From Manduca sexta (lineage: Eukaryota > Arthropoda > Insecta > Lepidoptera > Sphingidae), in contig NC_051137.1 of assembly GCF_014839805.1 (NCBI RefSeq), positions 8,607,170-8,671,169 on the forward strand: DNA of 64,000 nt, read 5' to 3'. Positions 13,201-23,830 of this stretch are shown here, in pieces. The notes under the pieces are model-generated. The model worked only from the letters and a program-made list of their open reading frames with translations. It was not told where the DNA came from and ran no database searches. Numbering within the stretch: the stretch's first letter is position 1; each line of letters begins with the position of its first letter. The position numbers were made by a program, and so were the translations under genes.

Positions 13201-16200
13201 TCTATTTTGTTACATGCGGCTGCCTTTATATCGCACCTGCAGTGGACTGCGGCCACTTATCTCTCGGTAAAGTACAATATCACGCACCCGCTACTAACAT
13301 GCCTCACTATAACTATACTAAATTGCCGACCGTCCAGCGAAGTAACACTCCCGAGTCGTCGGCGGCCAACAAGGTGTCCAAAGTGAAGCGTAACAAAAGC
13401 TCGTCGGCGGCGGACGCGTACCTGTACCGCGCTCCGGAGACGAGGAGACTCTTGTCCGAGCGGAAATTTGACATGAACCGGTCCAACCCCAATCTGTGGC
13501 AGTGCTCGGACGAGCGCGCGCCCCGCGCACTGTGCGGCCGCGAGCGGCGCAGCGGCTCGCACCCCAGCCTCGCGCAGCCGCACGGCCCCCGCCCCGCGCA
13601 CGCCGCGCACCCCGCACACCCCGCGCACTCCGCGCCGCACGCGCTCCCCGCCGCCCGCTCGGCGCGCTCCTCCACCTGGTGTTGTGGGACCTTCGTCAAA
13701 CAGCTCACCAAATCTCACCACTTCGACTGACATAACCAATAATCCTGCCCGCGGTGAACTTCGCAGCGGTGTATTGACTACATATCATGACGTGATCACT
13801 ACTCACCGACTGCTCAGGGTACATTTGTCATACTTGTCTTACACGTTACCGAGTGGGCGGCTCTCGGCGCGGCATCGGCGTCTCAATGTATCCAAGCTGA
13901 CTCCTTCGCTATTTTACCCCATGAGTTAAGTTTTACGTCTAACGTTTTGTTTCAAGTGTGACACCAATATTATAGGCGACAACCAAATATTACCCGTGTT
14001 ATATTGTCTAAATCTAGTGCAAGTGCCATTGATACAACTTTAACAATAATACGTGTTATCTATGTTAACATAGATTTTGTATAGTGCATGTACGCAGTAT
14101 TATTTAGATTTAAATAAATATTATATTTAAAGTAATCGCTTGTATATGTTACAAACATGGCTGGCTGAATCTGGCATTGCGCATGGTTTGCTTTGAGCAA
14201 CAAAACTTCTTAGCGTTACACTGTAGTATACGTAAATTATATTATTATTGTAATATTAGTTATAACATATTTTATATACTTGAGGTGTTGTATTTTAATG
14301 GGTCTTATTTCGGTGTTCATATATTAGGGTGATATGTTAGATAGATGTCATAAGAGAAAGTGCGAGATTTTAATATTAAAGGGTTATTTTTTTATAAGTG
14401 AGACTATTTTAAAAGGTAGTGTGAATATAAAATTCGTGTTTTTTATTATGTAGGACAGCGAATTGTATTTTTTTTTTATTGATTTATGGGCGATAAATGC
14501 ACACAGGCACATGTATTTTCTGGTTAGTAACCAGAGACACGGCTTTGTTATAATAATATAGTAACTAACAAATTTTGTCTATTTTCTCCTATACTTAATT
14601 GGTGCTTTTGCAATCAAAAACCAGGGTCAGTTCATTTCATTTTGTTTAACAGATATGAGATGGATATTGGGTAGCTATTCAGTATTCGGCCCATAAGACG
14701 TACTTTTACCGCCAGGGGAATATTGGAACAGTAATTTACAGCAGATATAGGAGTTTTGTGTTTAACTCATCTTTATAAAGAAAGCCCGATCTGAGATTAA
14801 AACCAAACTCCCAGTCCATCGCTCATATACTTTGTAATGAATAGACCAAGGACGCGAAATTATTAAATTTAGTTTTAAATATGTAATTTGTAGACCAGGT
14901 CAATTCATACAGTGAATATAAATGCTTGTATCCTGTGATTAATTTATTTGAAGTGCTCAATAAATTTGTCACATAAACGCACTGACCCTCATTATTACAT
15001 TAACACAGGTATGCGTTGTTCAACTAATGACTCGAAATATAATGTAATCTCCAAGAGTACAAAATGATTAATATTAATTAAATGTACAATAAATTATGTT
15101 TAAAATAGTCTCACTTGCGGCATTGGCGTGCACATCGGGGGCGTCTTAAATTATAGAGAAAATGTATTATGAAGTTCTTTTGTACATAGCGTTAATAGCG
15201 ATGTTTGCTGGTTTTGCTGGTGTCGCTGTTATTGCATCAATTCTGTGATCATTTGACCCTAGTCCCCGGCCTCTGTACACGCCTATGTGAGGTTTTAATA
15301 CCAGTTTTACGTGTTGAATCTGTTTGTTCGCAACAGAACATGGTGCTTGTACATTCATACCTATTGTTCCTGTATGTATTATATTGTAATCAACATATTT
15401 ATGTATTTTATTCAACATTATTGGAATACGAACATTGTCAAAGCTTATATTCCAGTTGTATTATTTAAAATTAGCATTAAAATTATTGCTGTGTTTGTAT
15501 GGTGGTACTTTATATTTTTTTAAGAATGGACGCATAAGTCGAACTCTCATTGTCTTCAAGCATTTTATTGATGATAGTGTTTGTAAAGATATCAACCGAT
15601 AAAAGCAGTGCTGTGGAGGTCTACAATGCTCGATGCAACATAAACAAAACAATTTTAACCATTTTTTTAATAAATAAATCCGAAACATTACGGCAATGAT
15701 TTTGTAAAATATTTATAAGTATCCGTAACGCACTTCCAACTTATATTCAACTTCCCCTCTGAGGGAATAGTACACAATCTTAAACCGGTTCATGTTTTGA
15801 CATTGAGAAACATAATAATCTAAGAAATTGGATAATGTAAAGACAGTTTGAAGTTTGTATTAATATATAATGTAATATACATACGTAACATTTTATGTGG
15901 AAACTGTCATGCGATTGTTGCTTGATGATAATGTAGAATTTCAATGGCCCAAGTGCCTATCAAAAGAAGAGCAGTAGGTAACAGTTTATGCAGGTCGAAG
16001 ATCAATTTACAGTTAATTATTTTAAAAAGTAGAATTTTTGGTTATCTAGTTACAATAATTTATTCAGTTATTTAAAATATTTAAAACCGTGTTTTACCAT
16101 TGCCATTATTCTTACTTTACGTGTTATTTCAATTTCTTAATCAATTTTAGTTGCGGCAAGAAATCTATTCGGGACATCATTTCACTATACACAATAATGG

Positions 16201-19200
16201 CTGTCTACTTTACCCCGACGGAACGGGCTATTCTGCGTGTGTAGTGAATGACGGATATGACCGGATATATAGATGCCGGATTTCTCCGTACGTGAAAACC
16301 CAGCTTAACACATTTATCCGCACGTGCACAGTTGTTAGTTTTACTGCACACATATTTCTATTAGTTTATATGCCAGATATTTTACTCTAATAATATAAAT
16401 AATACTTACTAAAAAAATACAATTACAATTCAACATGTTCATTGAAATGGTTAAACAAATGAAATGTCCGAATTGGATACGTACAAATGTTATTTAAATT
16501 AAAACCTTAGTCTGATTTCATTTTGTCGATTAGAATTCGACACAGTGAAGAATTCTGTAGTAAACTGTTGTTTGGATAGCAAAAACTACTTAACGAAAGT
16601 AATCTTTTAGCTATTTTGATATTTGTTTTAGTTAATGATTAATGATGTTAGATTTTTAAAATCGTTTACATATATATACTTATATATATGAAATCAAAAG
16701 CAAAATTAACTCATATTGGATTTTCATTGGTAATTTTTTTAAAAGTCGCCATCGTTAAAGTGCCCTCCACTCTCGCATACGCCTTTCCATCCCGATCTTA
16801 TACGGAAAGCACGACATATTTCACGTCCCAGGCCGGGTGTAAGGAACTGTGAGCCGACTAGAGTTTTATAGATGCAGCCATACTGCGGTAAAGCTGTCTA
16901 GATACATATGCTTATGACTTTTCAATTCGGAAATTTAGGAATTTATTCATTCTAAGTATAAGAAGCAGAGTAAACGCTAATAGCAAATTTTTACTCACTA
17001 TATTACAACAAAACTATTATAAGTTTTTTGAAGTCACTACTTATCGGTACAGGGGCTTTATAATACCGATTCACAATTCAAAAGTATAGAAGGTGCTGAG
17101 AAAAAATAACCGTGTCTATGTTACGGAAAAACAAGGCTTTCCTTTGTTCCTTACAGTTCCGCTACTCAGTGATACGCAGAACTCCTATATTTTCTCTCAT
17201 TTATTCCGCTACACGCGGCGCGGCCTGTGACACTGCAGAAAAAATACCTTGTTTAAATGTTGGTGTTCTTGATTTATTTAGATTGAAAAGGTGGATTATT
17301 GAATTGAGGCAGTGAGGGCAACTCTCTTAACTGGTGTAGCTTCAAGAAACTTTTTAAGCGACTGACCATAATTTTTCAAGATAATATAAGATTTCAATTT
17401 ACAGATTTTGAAAAATAAAATTACCGTCGACACAAAAATTTGTAATCGACGTAAAACACTTTTTGATACCAATCGATTCGATTACTCATAGGCAACAAAA
17501 CGCCCTTCCGAAGTTTGACTACTTTTGAGGTCACAAAGTTTTTAGCAATTTCTGACTACTGCCCCGGTTCAAAAATCCACTGTTAGAAGCTTTTGTTTTA
17601 TTTACTTTGAAGTATCTAAAAGATATCTCCCACACATTCTCACTGTTAATAAATGCAAATAAGTTTCTTATACAAAACCATTTCTTAATTTTATATCTCC
17701 CTACAACTGTCAATTGTAGTTGTTTTGCGGTTATTTACGTAACAAGCTAGTGAGAATATTTGACGAATGCCTTAATTATTAGAAGCTATAAAAGTATAAA
17801 GAGGTTTATCACTGTTACAATTCACTGATGTAATTGATACTAACATAAATGACACAAAATTCCGTAATTCTACAGCTTGTTTGAACATGAAAACCTATAG
17901 TTGACTACAATGGCGCATTAGTCTACGCGTTCAGCAAGAAGGAAGTGCCTATCATCACTCCGCTCGTTTGTCTGAAACATGAAATGATGGTCCTATAATA
18001 CCTGTGGGAATTACAGGAACAATGTCTTTTAAAATGGAACATTATTACAATGACACTGATCTTCCTGAAATCTGTCGTAATCCAAACGAGCTGTTATGTG
18101 AAACACATACTATCTGTCCAAAATACAGTTAAAAACTTATTAGTTGCAGCTACAGATGTTAAAAATAGCTTTTCCTATACATCTAAGGTATTTCCACAGA
18201 GTGGGAGTAGTGTCGTACACTAATTGGCGAGTTTAAGAAACGTCAATGTTTTATTTAATAAAGAAAACCATTCTTTTGTCGGAAGAAGTAGGGCAATAGA
18301 AAACAAGAAATTATTGTTTGAAATTTAGTATTGTGCTAGTTTTGTTTAACGCAGTGTTGTGACTAAAATAAAACATTGAATAGTGACTTAACCTAGAATA
18401 TACAACAAATAATCAGATAAATCCCACACTTCGAAATTATAAAATTCACAACAGATTAGTAGTACTGCGGCTAAAAGCCCACCTCAAACAACCGACACAT
18501 ATGTATGTAACGCAAGAGAATATGTAAGCAGATAAACTCTAATATATTAGCTTTAACTATATTCGTGATTTAAGTTTATTCGGACATATTAAAGTATATA
18601 TTATATAATTTTATACATTAAGCTTAGATTATTATACGTGAAAAATGTACCTATACGTCAGCATTTTAGCCCTACAGAACATTTATGTATCAGTAACTAA
18701 CATTCATGTCAAATGGGATGACATACTATATGGATCTTAAAATTATGTCTTAACGACGCCAAGGAAGTAGTCACTACCTAACAAATAATCTTAGACAGGC
18801 ACCACTATCCCCATAATTACAATGGGTGATGGATTTATTGAAAATAATTACTTTACATTATATTCAGTTTAAATAAAAATACAGAACTCCGCTACCACCT
18901 TCTACGATAAACTAAATATTAAATAGAAGCTGTAAGATCAGGAACTAAATTCAATCAGCATTTAGAAGTCACACCTGAAAAGTGTAATTAATAAATGAAA
19001 GGAAAATTAAACCACTATTGTCGAAATCATGTCGACTTTCACCTTATATGAACGAGCTTTATGACATCGTAATTCATAACAGCTTTAATAAATCTAAAGC
19101 TAGTACGGTTGTGCTAATAACGACCGACACAGATTTTTAGCGCAATAAATTGGAAGGGTTGACAAGCGAAATAATCATTGCAACAAATTACCTAATGCGC

Positions 19201-21861
19201 ACGCCTCGTATCACATTACAGACCGGCGAGTGTACTAAAAATAAAAACTGTTTTCAGCCTAATTACCTCGATAAATTATATTTCTTTTAGTAATTTCCTT
19301 GCTTTGTTTAACCTTTTTAATAAAGTTACCACGTAAGAAAAGCTATACTTGATTTTTAAATATCTTATTAGCGAAGCAATTGAAAATTTTAATTTAACTA
19401 CAAAAGTATTTGCTTAGAGAACTGAGTAAATATCTTCAGTGAGCGTGCCGCGCAACGAGATCATTGACATGCAACTATTGATTTGTTGTTGCCAGCGTAA
19501 AACACGGAGCATAATGTGAACAGTCTATCAGAGTTCGGGGTACATTCTTTATTTCTAAAAAATATCCCAGTGCTGCTGACTATTGATATCACTTTGTTTT
19601 TGAAAAAGCATCGACATAGAGCAAGTAGTGTTTTAAAATCTATGAGTAATAGTTGGGATTTCTTCTTAAACAGGGTTTCGTGTTCTCACACAACACCTAT
19701 ACCGAAAAAAAATATTGACATATTGTTGAGTTCGATTTATTTTACATCAGTCTACCACTGTTTATGTTGAAGTAATTAAGTAAAGTAACAAGAGAATTTA
19801 AAATATAGCTATGTAATTTCTATGCATTAGAAATTACATAGCTACATGTTAAATTTATTTGCCATAATATGTTAATGGAATAATGTAAAAAAAACATTTA
19901 CCGTTTAAAATATTGCTGTAATTTGAAATTATGATTACCTAGTCATCTTTTATTCATTATATTGTACCGTAATTGTGCGTATTCGACAATTCAATTTAAT
20001 TTAGAAAAACATTGTTTCGGTTTGTAGGCCATAGTACGCTATACATCATTGACTGGAATTTAAAAGCGAATGAAACTTTAATTAATTAAACTGTACAATA
20101 TTGCTGTGTGTTATATTTATTTTTTTATGAATGTTATTGTAGTTATTGGAGCTATTAACATTTTTAAATAAACTTTCTTTTTTGGCGATGAGATGTTTTT
20201 TTCTCGGGAATTTTATTGAACATTTGTAACCAAGTTTTATTTTATTTTATTTATTTGGGATAAAAAACAATTGTAAAATAAATTATATAAAAGTGAAATT
20301 ACATATATATCGGAGATAATTGTTCAACTAACTGCATTATGCACAGTTTATATATTTTACAAAATAAAGAAGCCTTTCCTTAGAGAATCATGTACGGTGT
20401 TTTCAAACGTACCGAAACTGCATTTATGGACTTTGTAAAACAACAATGAACGTTTTACTTTTGCTGTTCATAACAAATATAAAGTTGGACATATTTTTCT
20501 AAGTTGCCTTAAATTATACGAAAAATAATATTTTCTTTTTCTCATTTGTTATATTTGTCTTTCATAGGCTAAGCATTCAAATCGAACATTCAATTCTTGC
20601 GATATAACGAAATGGTTATTTTTTTAACTAATATTTGGGCGAGGCCTTTGACTAACCACACATGATAGAAATTGATGATCGTCTAGTGTCTATGTTGTTA
20701 AACGTCTACCTAATAAGTACCTATTCACTTGCACCCTTTATATTGGAAACTATGAACTACATTCTTTTGTTGTTTTTAAATCTTATGCAATCGTTAAGGG
20801 TGCAATTTTAAATGATTGACGAAAGTAGCATGGTATAGAATACTAAACGTTGTGTAGATATCTAGAAAAGGGATTTTATTACACATAATAATATTGTAAC
20901 AGGCCTATGCCTATACATTATCGATGTTGAAGATAAACTGATAGAGGGGTCTTTATTAAAGCAACAAAAGATAAAAGTTTTAGAATTTTGATGTCTGTAT
21001 GTTTGTCCACGCATCACGAAGACACTACTGCATGGAATTGAATACAGTTTTCACTAGAGGTCTAACTTAAAATATAGGCTCCATTCTATCCCAAATATAA
21101 AGCGGGTCTTTTATCCCGGAGAAAACTTTATCAGGCGGGCGGAGCCGCCAGCAACAGCGTCATTGAACTGATTGTTTAACTTCGATTGCATTTTTCTATT
21201 TCATGTATTCTAACTTGTCTCAATTAATACTATCTAATTATTATATTTTATTACTTACTTTTCATACAATAATAATGAAAGTAGATTTACCTAAAATTTC
21301 GTTAAATAAGAAATAAATTTCGCGAATGCTTTGATACTTATGGATAGAGTTTAGCATTGTACATATTATGTTAAAACGTTTACGTTATCGTAATAATTTA
21401 CAAATCGTTAAGATTACAAATAGTTTCAGTGAATTACTGGGGCTCATAATTTAATCTTGCGTTTGTAAGGTTCGTTATTTTGTAGCTTGGTTTTTTTAAT
21501 GTACTTATGCACATTTTGCTTTGTGTAGCATAAATTCGGTGTTGTACAAAATTGGTGCTAAAAAGTAAGTGTTTTCGTTGATGTGGTGGTAAAATTTTTG
21601 TTTTCAGAATGTGATGACGAGACGCCGTCTATAGAAGCATTGGTCAGGTCGCCGTCCTTACCCATACACTCCACGTCGAGTTACGGCTCGCCAAGTCTGT
21701 GGACTATTGTTATGCGATTACAAAACGAAATGAAAACATTGAAGTTAGAAGTTAAAAATCTGCAGCTACAATTAAATGAAGAAAAACACGACCGGACTCT
21801 TGCCATTGCAGCTTTACACTCGAAAAATGTATTAATGGATGCTAAAGAGAGTAAATGTTAA
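4071..21861 (+). CDS. rtGEF: PIX-type Rho guanine nucleotide exchange factor (ARHGEF7 / rtGEF orthologue)
   Basis: Coding exons with matching phases are 4071-4254, 5244-5406, 6950-7168, 7485-7683, 7908-8129, 8421-8633, 8739-10850 (cassette), 11554-11821, 11893-12093 and 21608-21861. With the cassette the protein is 1344 residues; without it the frame is kept and the protein is 640, close to vertebrate beta-PIX. Residues 1-61 are the SH3 domain ([10 protein letters not shown] and GWFPSNYV), which in this family binds PAK. The DH domain spans exons 2-5 (LTTGLSKPF-like [19 protein letters not shown]). The PH domain spans exons 5-6 ([30 protein letters not shown]). Exons 8-9 carry [12 protein letters not shown] and [17 protein letters not shown], the conserved block of the GIT-binding region. 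The last exon is a coiled coil for oligomerisation. There is no calponin-homology domain. It activates Rac/Cdc42 and scaffolds GIT and PAK at adhesions and synapses. Confidence 0.93.
5244..8129 (+). CDS. rtGEF: PIX exons 2-5: DH domain and start of PH
   Basis: Exons are 5244-5406, 6950-7168, 7485-7683 and 7908-8129. Exon 2 carries the first DH helix ([20 protein letters not shown]). For exon 3 the acceptor at 6948-6949 is the one that preserves frame and gives [13 protein letters not shown], matching the family's spacing. Exon 4 carries the [10 protein letters not shown] stretch. Exon 5 starts [15 protein letters not shown], the DH-PH junction, and is markedly GC-rich compared with its introns. 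The start of exon 2 is the least certain boundary, because its acceptor (TTTCAAAAG) is weak. Confidence 0.85.
5852..6875 (+). mobile_element. Helitron-like non-autonomous element with internal repeats
   Basis: The element begins near TCTATACTATTATATAAAGC with a (GTTT)n run and ends GCCGCGGGCAAAAGCTAGT. A 5' TC, a small GC-rich hairpin just before the end (GCGGGCGGAGCCGC) and a CTAG 3' end are typical of Helitron-like elements common in Lepidoptera; assignment to a named family is inference. It carries five internal tandem units and lies in PIX intron 2. It encodes no protein. Confidence 0.6.
5913..6528 (+). repeat. Five tandem units of about 123 bp inside the Helitron-like element
   Basis: Units begin at about 5913, 6036, 6159, 6281 and 6406, each starting near GCTAATCTCAGGAACTA and ending near AGGAGCGGAGCAGTAATG. 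The other copies of the element in this window carry a single unit, so the array is a local expansion. Confidence 0.85.
8421..8633 (+). CDS. rtGEF: PIX exon 6: rest of PH domain
   Basis: The acceptor TTTTTCCAG precedes [17 protein letters not shown], and the exon runs through [17 protein letters not shown] and the C-terminal PH helix [12 protein letters not shown]. It ends in phase 0 at a GTGAGT donor, so it can splice either to the cassette at 8739 or directly to 11554. Confidence 0.9.
8739..10919 (+). CDS. rtGEF: PIX exon 7: giant 704-codon cassette (or readthrough terminal exon)
   Basis: The acceptor TTGCATAG at 8731-8738 opens a frame in phase 0 ([18 protein letters not shown]). A GTAAAG donor at 10851 gives 2112 bases, exactly 704 codons. 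If that donor is not used the frame continues 22 codons to TAG at 10917-10919. Near the N-terminus is a basic, helical-looking block ([20 protein letters not shown] then RTWAKAFEL). It is followed by an acidic Ser/Glu tract (about 9040-9110), a proline-rich stretch ([11 protein letters not shown]), a small cysteine cluster (CECCNRSLC, about 9963) and a second basic C-terminal part. Vertebrate PIX proteins have nothing of this size here. The open frame of over 2.1 kb in AT-rich DNA shows it is coding; its function is unknown. Confidence 0.82.
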   Translation: MTRSPSEGALSSINSSRRSLYHVTLPPASYPSASPYYSLTKYFARLVKKKVITKQMLRKLLHERTWAKAFELTGLPVRRRHKNHIKLKIENDGTVGADTDYSDSEESDKETDDTESYASSSCTDAEALSCSKMLRQDAMDSPRTISSSCSSWGSNFGYVRYFDNSPDMHLDESQVPKSFTATTADCTRNLFQGIPGNSDRLNTVKTMNTDQQSHNQSRILHDMPSTFPHSESTETSSFEVRPYMACEDLVNIDQNMQIETLGNIDSEYIPTRQSFPNCAAKNDPLPKLWKSQEENYTPEETDKENILTADVLQELPPPSPKPYRQYSIESIIIDPPPMFRNEQEDNMKVINVNLNTNVPFRKHSLNSDKRIRRSVSKSMVETENVNKNSGSRIQRMSSQSENDKNHRKCECCNRSLCPSPRSSDSGVVGSCNLASPDMQEYSTTGNAGNDSDSHEKVSDPIKDSLTNLSQRDYDAGRRKLTLSEIEAETFEDQCRCTSPFGSTARTSCVTSVTSETSLDVMDLSNTHVTSTYAASPLPTSQIKRTSIRRNIERYVPEIKLKPEPPPRIYRKPSTHLDIPKNVRQPMPCQWSTLNITERTKPSLHYHMRIYRETPETNNNERQSRANAPRNRDVFTKDNRQSVDANYAQLRKTRSRSEDFTKLQKGLASPQSGFVVYRSDLYAHWWMKAKLPITVVTDSGKDYYFVKRYCFVYHWFDYNIALKFDNH
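11554..12093 (+). CDS. rtGEF: PIX exons 8-9: linker and GIT-binding segment
   Basis: Exon 8 is 11554-11821 (acceptor TACTTGCAG; starts [10 protein letters not shown], phase 0; ends phase 1). Exon 9 is 11893-12093 (acceptor CGTTTTAG; GTGAGT donor). Exon 8 is Ser/Gln/Asn-rich and likely disordered. Exon 9 starts [15 protein letters not shown] and contains [20 protein letters not shown], which closely match the region of beta-PIX that binds GIT proteins. Exon 9 keeps phase 1, shared by several possible downstream exons. Confidence 0.9.
12440..12528 (+). CDS. rtGEF: Possible alternative PIX terminal exon A
   Basis: After the acceptor ATTATGCAG the phase-1 frame continues from exon 9 for 28 complete codons beyond the junction codon and stops with TGA at 12526-12528. 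The tail is basic ([12 protein letters not shown]). An ATTAAA polyadenylation-type hexamer lies at 12598-12603. Using this end would give a PIX form with the GIT-binding segment but without the coiled coil. The evidence is splice phase only, so it may be fortuitous. Confidence 0.35.
13243..13730 (+). CDS. rtGEF: PIX-associated exon B, Ser/Pro/Ala-rich, with a frame switch near its end
   Basis: The acceptor CGCACCTGCAG fits phase 1 and opens a long frame. It holds [20 protein letters not shown], a basic patch ([12 protein letters not shown]) and [14 protein letters not shown], then becomes a GC-rich His/Ala/Pro run and stops at 13728-13730. Another forward frame takes over in the same GC-rich stretch and reads [20 protein letters not shown] onward. 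It has a possible phase-1 donor (CGCG/GTGAAC) at 13753/13754 that would join the coiled-coil exon in frame. So this is either a terminal exon or an internal exon with an indel in the assembly. AATAAA occurs at 14113-14118. Confidence 0.6.
19806..19844. repeat. Perfect 16-bp inverted repeat with 7-base loop
   Basis: The left arm TAGCTATGTAATTTCT at 19806-19821 is the exact reverse complement of 19829-19844, around the loop ATGCATT. It lies in the large PIX intron. It may be a remnant of inverted mobile-element ends; it carries no known regulatory motif. Confidence 0.8.
20990..21165 (+). mobile_element. Helitron-like element, 3' fragment
   Basis: The sequence has the shared body (ATAGGCTCCATTCTATCCC, then AAGCGGGTCTTTTATCCCGG) and the GC-rich 3' hairpin GGGCGGAGCCGCCAGCAAC. 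It matches the 3' halves of the copies at 5.9-6.9 kb and 33.1-33.6 kb. Confidence 0.55.
21608..21861 (+). CDS. rtGEF: PIX terminal exon: coiled coil
   Basis: The acceptor TTGTTTTCAG fits phase 1 from exon 9. The exon starts [16 protein letters not shown], then has a short Ser-rich stretch and a heptad-like helix ([36 protein letters not shown]). This corresponds to the C-terminal coiled coil that makes PIX trimeric. The end (DAKESKC) lacks the TNL-type PDZ ligand found at the end of vertebrate beta-PIX. An AATAAA hexamer at 21879-21884 lies soon after the stop. Confidence 0.88.
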
Positions 21862-23830
21862 TGATGTTTAGGTATTTTAATAAAATTTCTAATTTCTTAT
21901 TAATTGTTCTATTATTTCATGTCCTAATACTGAATTCAAAGCAATTTTTACCATGGAATTTAATTGTCATTAGGTATTATATTTTTTAAATAGTTATCTT
22001 TGGATTGCTGCACAATTATCAATGCGGTATAGTGGCACTAGTAGGTATGTATGGCTGTGACCGGCAGACAGTTCGGTTCAGTGAGTGCTTATCCGGACGA
22101 ATCACCACTACGTAGGTGTAAAGCAAAGGGCGGCAGAATACTTTCGCGTGATAAAAGCTGGGTATTTAATTGACATACATATTTTATAAAAAAAGAATAT
22201 TAAAGTGTCTTTACGGATGTGCATCTTCGTTAGAAAATCCGAAATCCAAATGTATCTCATACTCTGCGAAGTAATTGCTTGGAGAAACAATAATAAATCG
22301 CGATACATATTTAACGACACCGTGCCAATGATACACCATACATACAAGGGTAAAGAATCAATTTGTAGCGCGTTGTGCAATGATACCTTATGATAAATTA
22401 GAATGTTAGATTATTTTCCACCATTAAACAGAGATTACTTGCCATCAGGTGACCCACTAGCCAGGTCGTTCTCCCTACGTCGAAAAAAGGAAAAAAAACA
22501 AAATCAAAGAGATGATATATTGAGCTCCTGTCATTAAGTGACCTAATTTCATATTCCCCAACACCCATTCAAACTGTGGGTGAACTTATGAGATAAAAGA
22601 CTGTCCGGTCGGCCGGTCATTTCTCTCGGTCCATTAAATAAAAATGACTGAATGTTTTTATTTTTACTTACGCAGTTAATATTGCCTACAGCGCGCTCTA
22701 CCACGTCGACTGTATATGCCAAACACGAGACAGTAATGTTACCTATACCTAATATACTACTAGCAGCAATACGAACTGATACCAGATATACGGCTTAAAA
22801 GAAACGTATTATAAAAAATATTAAATAATTGATCTAAGCCTATTTCATATAGTGCACACCACTAAATGTCCAACCGTCGACATTGCTTTATACGGTATTT
22901 ATATGTACAAAGTAAATGGTGAATATTCCGTAAATAAATTTTGTTCAGAGCATAAATGGACTGGCTGAGTTGTGGTAGAATTTTCCGTTGTCTTTTATAA
23001 AAACTGCAGTAAGCAAGGAGCTTTGTTTTTACGTTTCATTGATCAGGAATTAGTGTCAAGGAGTCTGCAGAGTTTAATGTTTCGCTAGTAGGTATGCGCG
23101 CAAAGGATATGCTTGTTTGAAAATTAAACACTTGTTAATGCGGAAATAGTATTTATTTTTTACACTTACACATAATATAATTGAGATACCTATGCAAATT
23201 GTTTTTGTCGGTAAACACTTATATGAATAGTTGTCGTTTATCTTTGGTTTATATTATAGTTTAGTTCCTTTATATTCCTTATCACTTAGATATATGAAAT
23301 TTTCGTATACCATAACATACATAAGTATTAACGAGAAATAAAACATAATTTATTTCTATGCCATATAGATCTAGAATAGATAGCTACTATTTAGTAAATA
23401 TATGTATTCTTTTGTTGCGACGATTTCTTAAGAAAATCTACCACAACTGATTTCGCTCCGCAATTTAAAAAAAAGCACCTAATTAATATTCGATATCAAT
23501 TGCATTTACCTCTAAATATGAGTTTACACCGGTCTGTCTGTCTGTTTCACACTGTTTCTTACGGTCGGTTTCACAACTTCTGAATAAATGCTATTCGTTA
23601 AATAATGTAGGTATAAGCTGACAAAATACAATGGTTAGAGTCTATTCTTTTAAATAAATGTTAATAAAATGAGTACTATCTAGTATCTGCATTAACTCTA
23701 ATACGATAATTAAATTAAATTTTCTTTTAACTTGTGAAACAGGTCTTTAGAATCGTACTTATTCAAAACACTCGTAGGTATTGACTTATTTACAACCTAA
23801 CTTAAAAAAAAGGATGCTATTTAAACAGTC
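21862..23830. other. Convergent intergenic region
   Basis: This lies between the PIX stop and the methyltransferase stop and so holds both 3' UTRs. A short dispersed repeat at about 22412-22500 (ACTTGCCATCAGGTGACCC) is of a type common in moths and butterflies. The frames at 22108-22393 are short, overlap on opposite strands and resemble nothing known. Confidence 0.6.

Larger units (their letters stand above)
12094..21607 (+). other. rtGEF: Large PIX intron (9.5 kb)
   Basis: It contains the candidate alternative ends near 12.4 and 13.2 kb, an AT-rich body, a palindrome at 19806-19844 and a Helitron-like fragment at about 20990-21165. A frame at 16151-16390 begins right after a good acceptor (CAATTTTAG), but joined in phase 1 to exon 9 it stops after 15 codons, so I do not call it. 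I see no other gene. Confidence 0.6.

Noticed and set aside
13257..13739. Minus-strand frames of 99-160 codons opposite PIX exon B
   Set aside because: They are GC-rich shadows of the plus-strand coding exon and consist of low-complexity Arg/Gly/Ala.
16151..16390. A frame after a good splice acceptor in the large PIX intron
   Set aside because: The long frame does not fit the phase of PIX exon 9, and the fitting phase stops after 15 codons.
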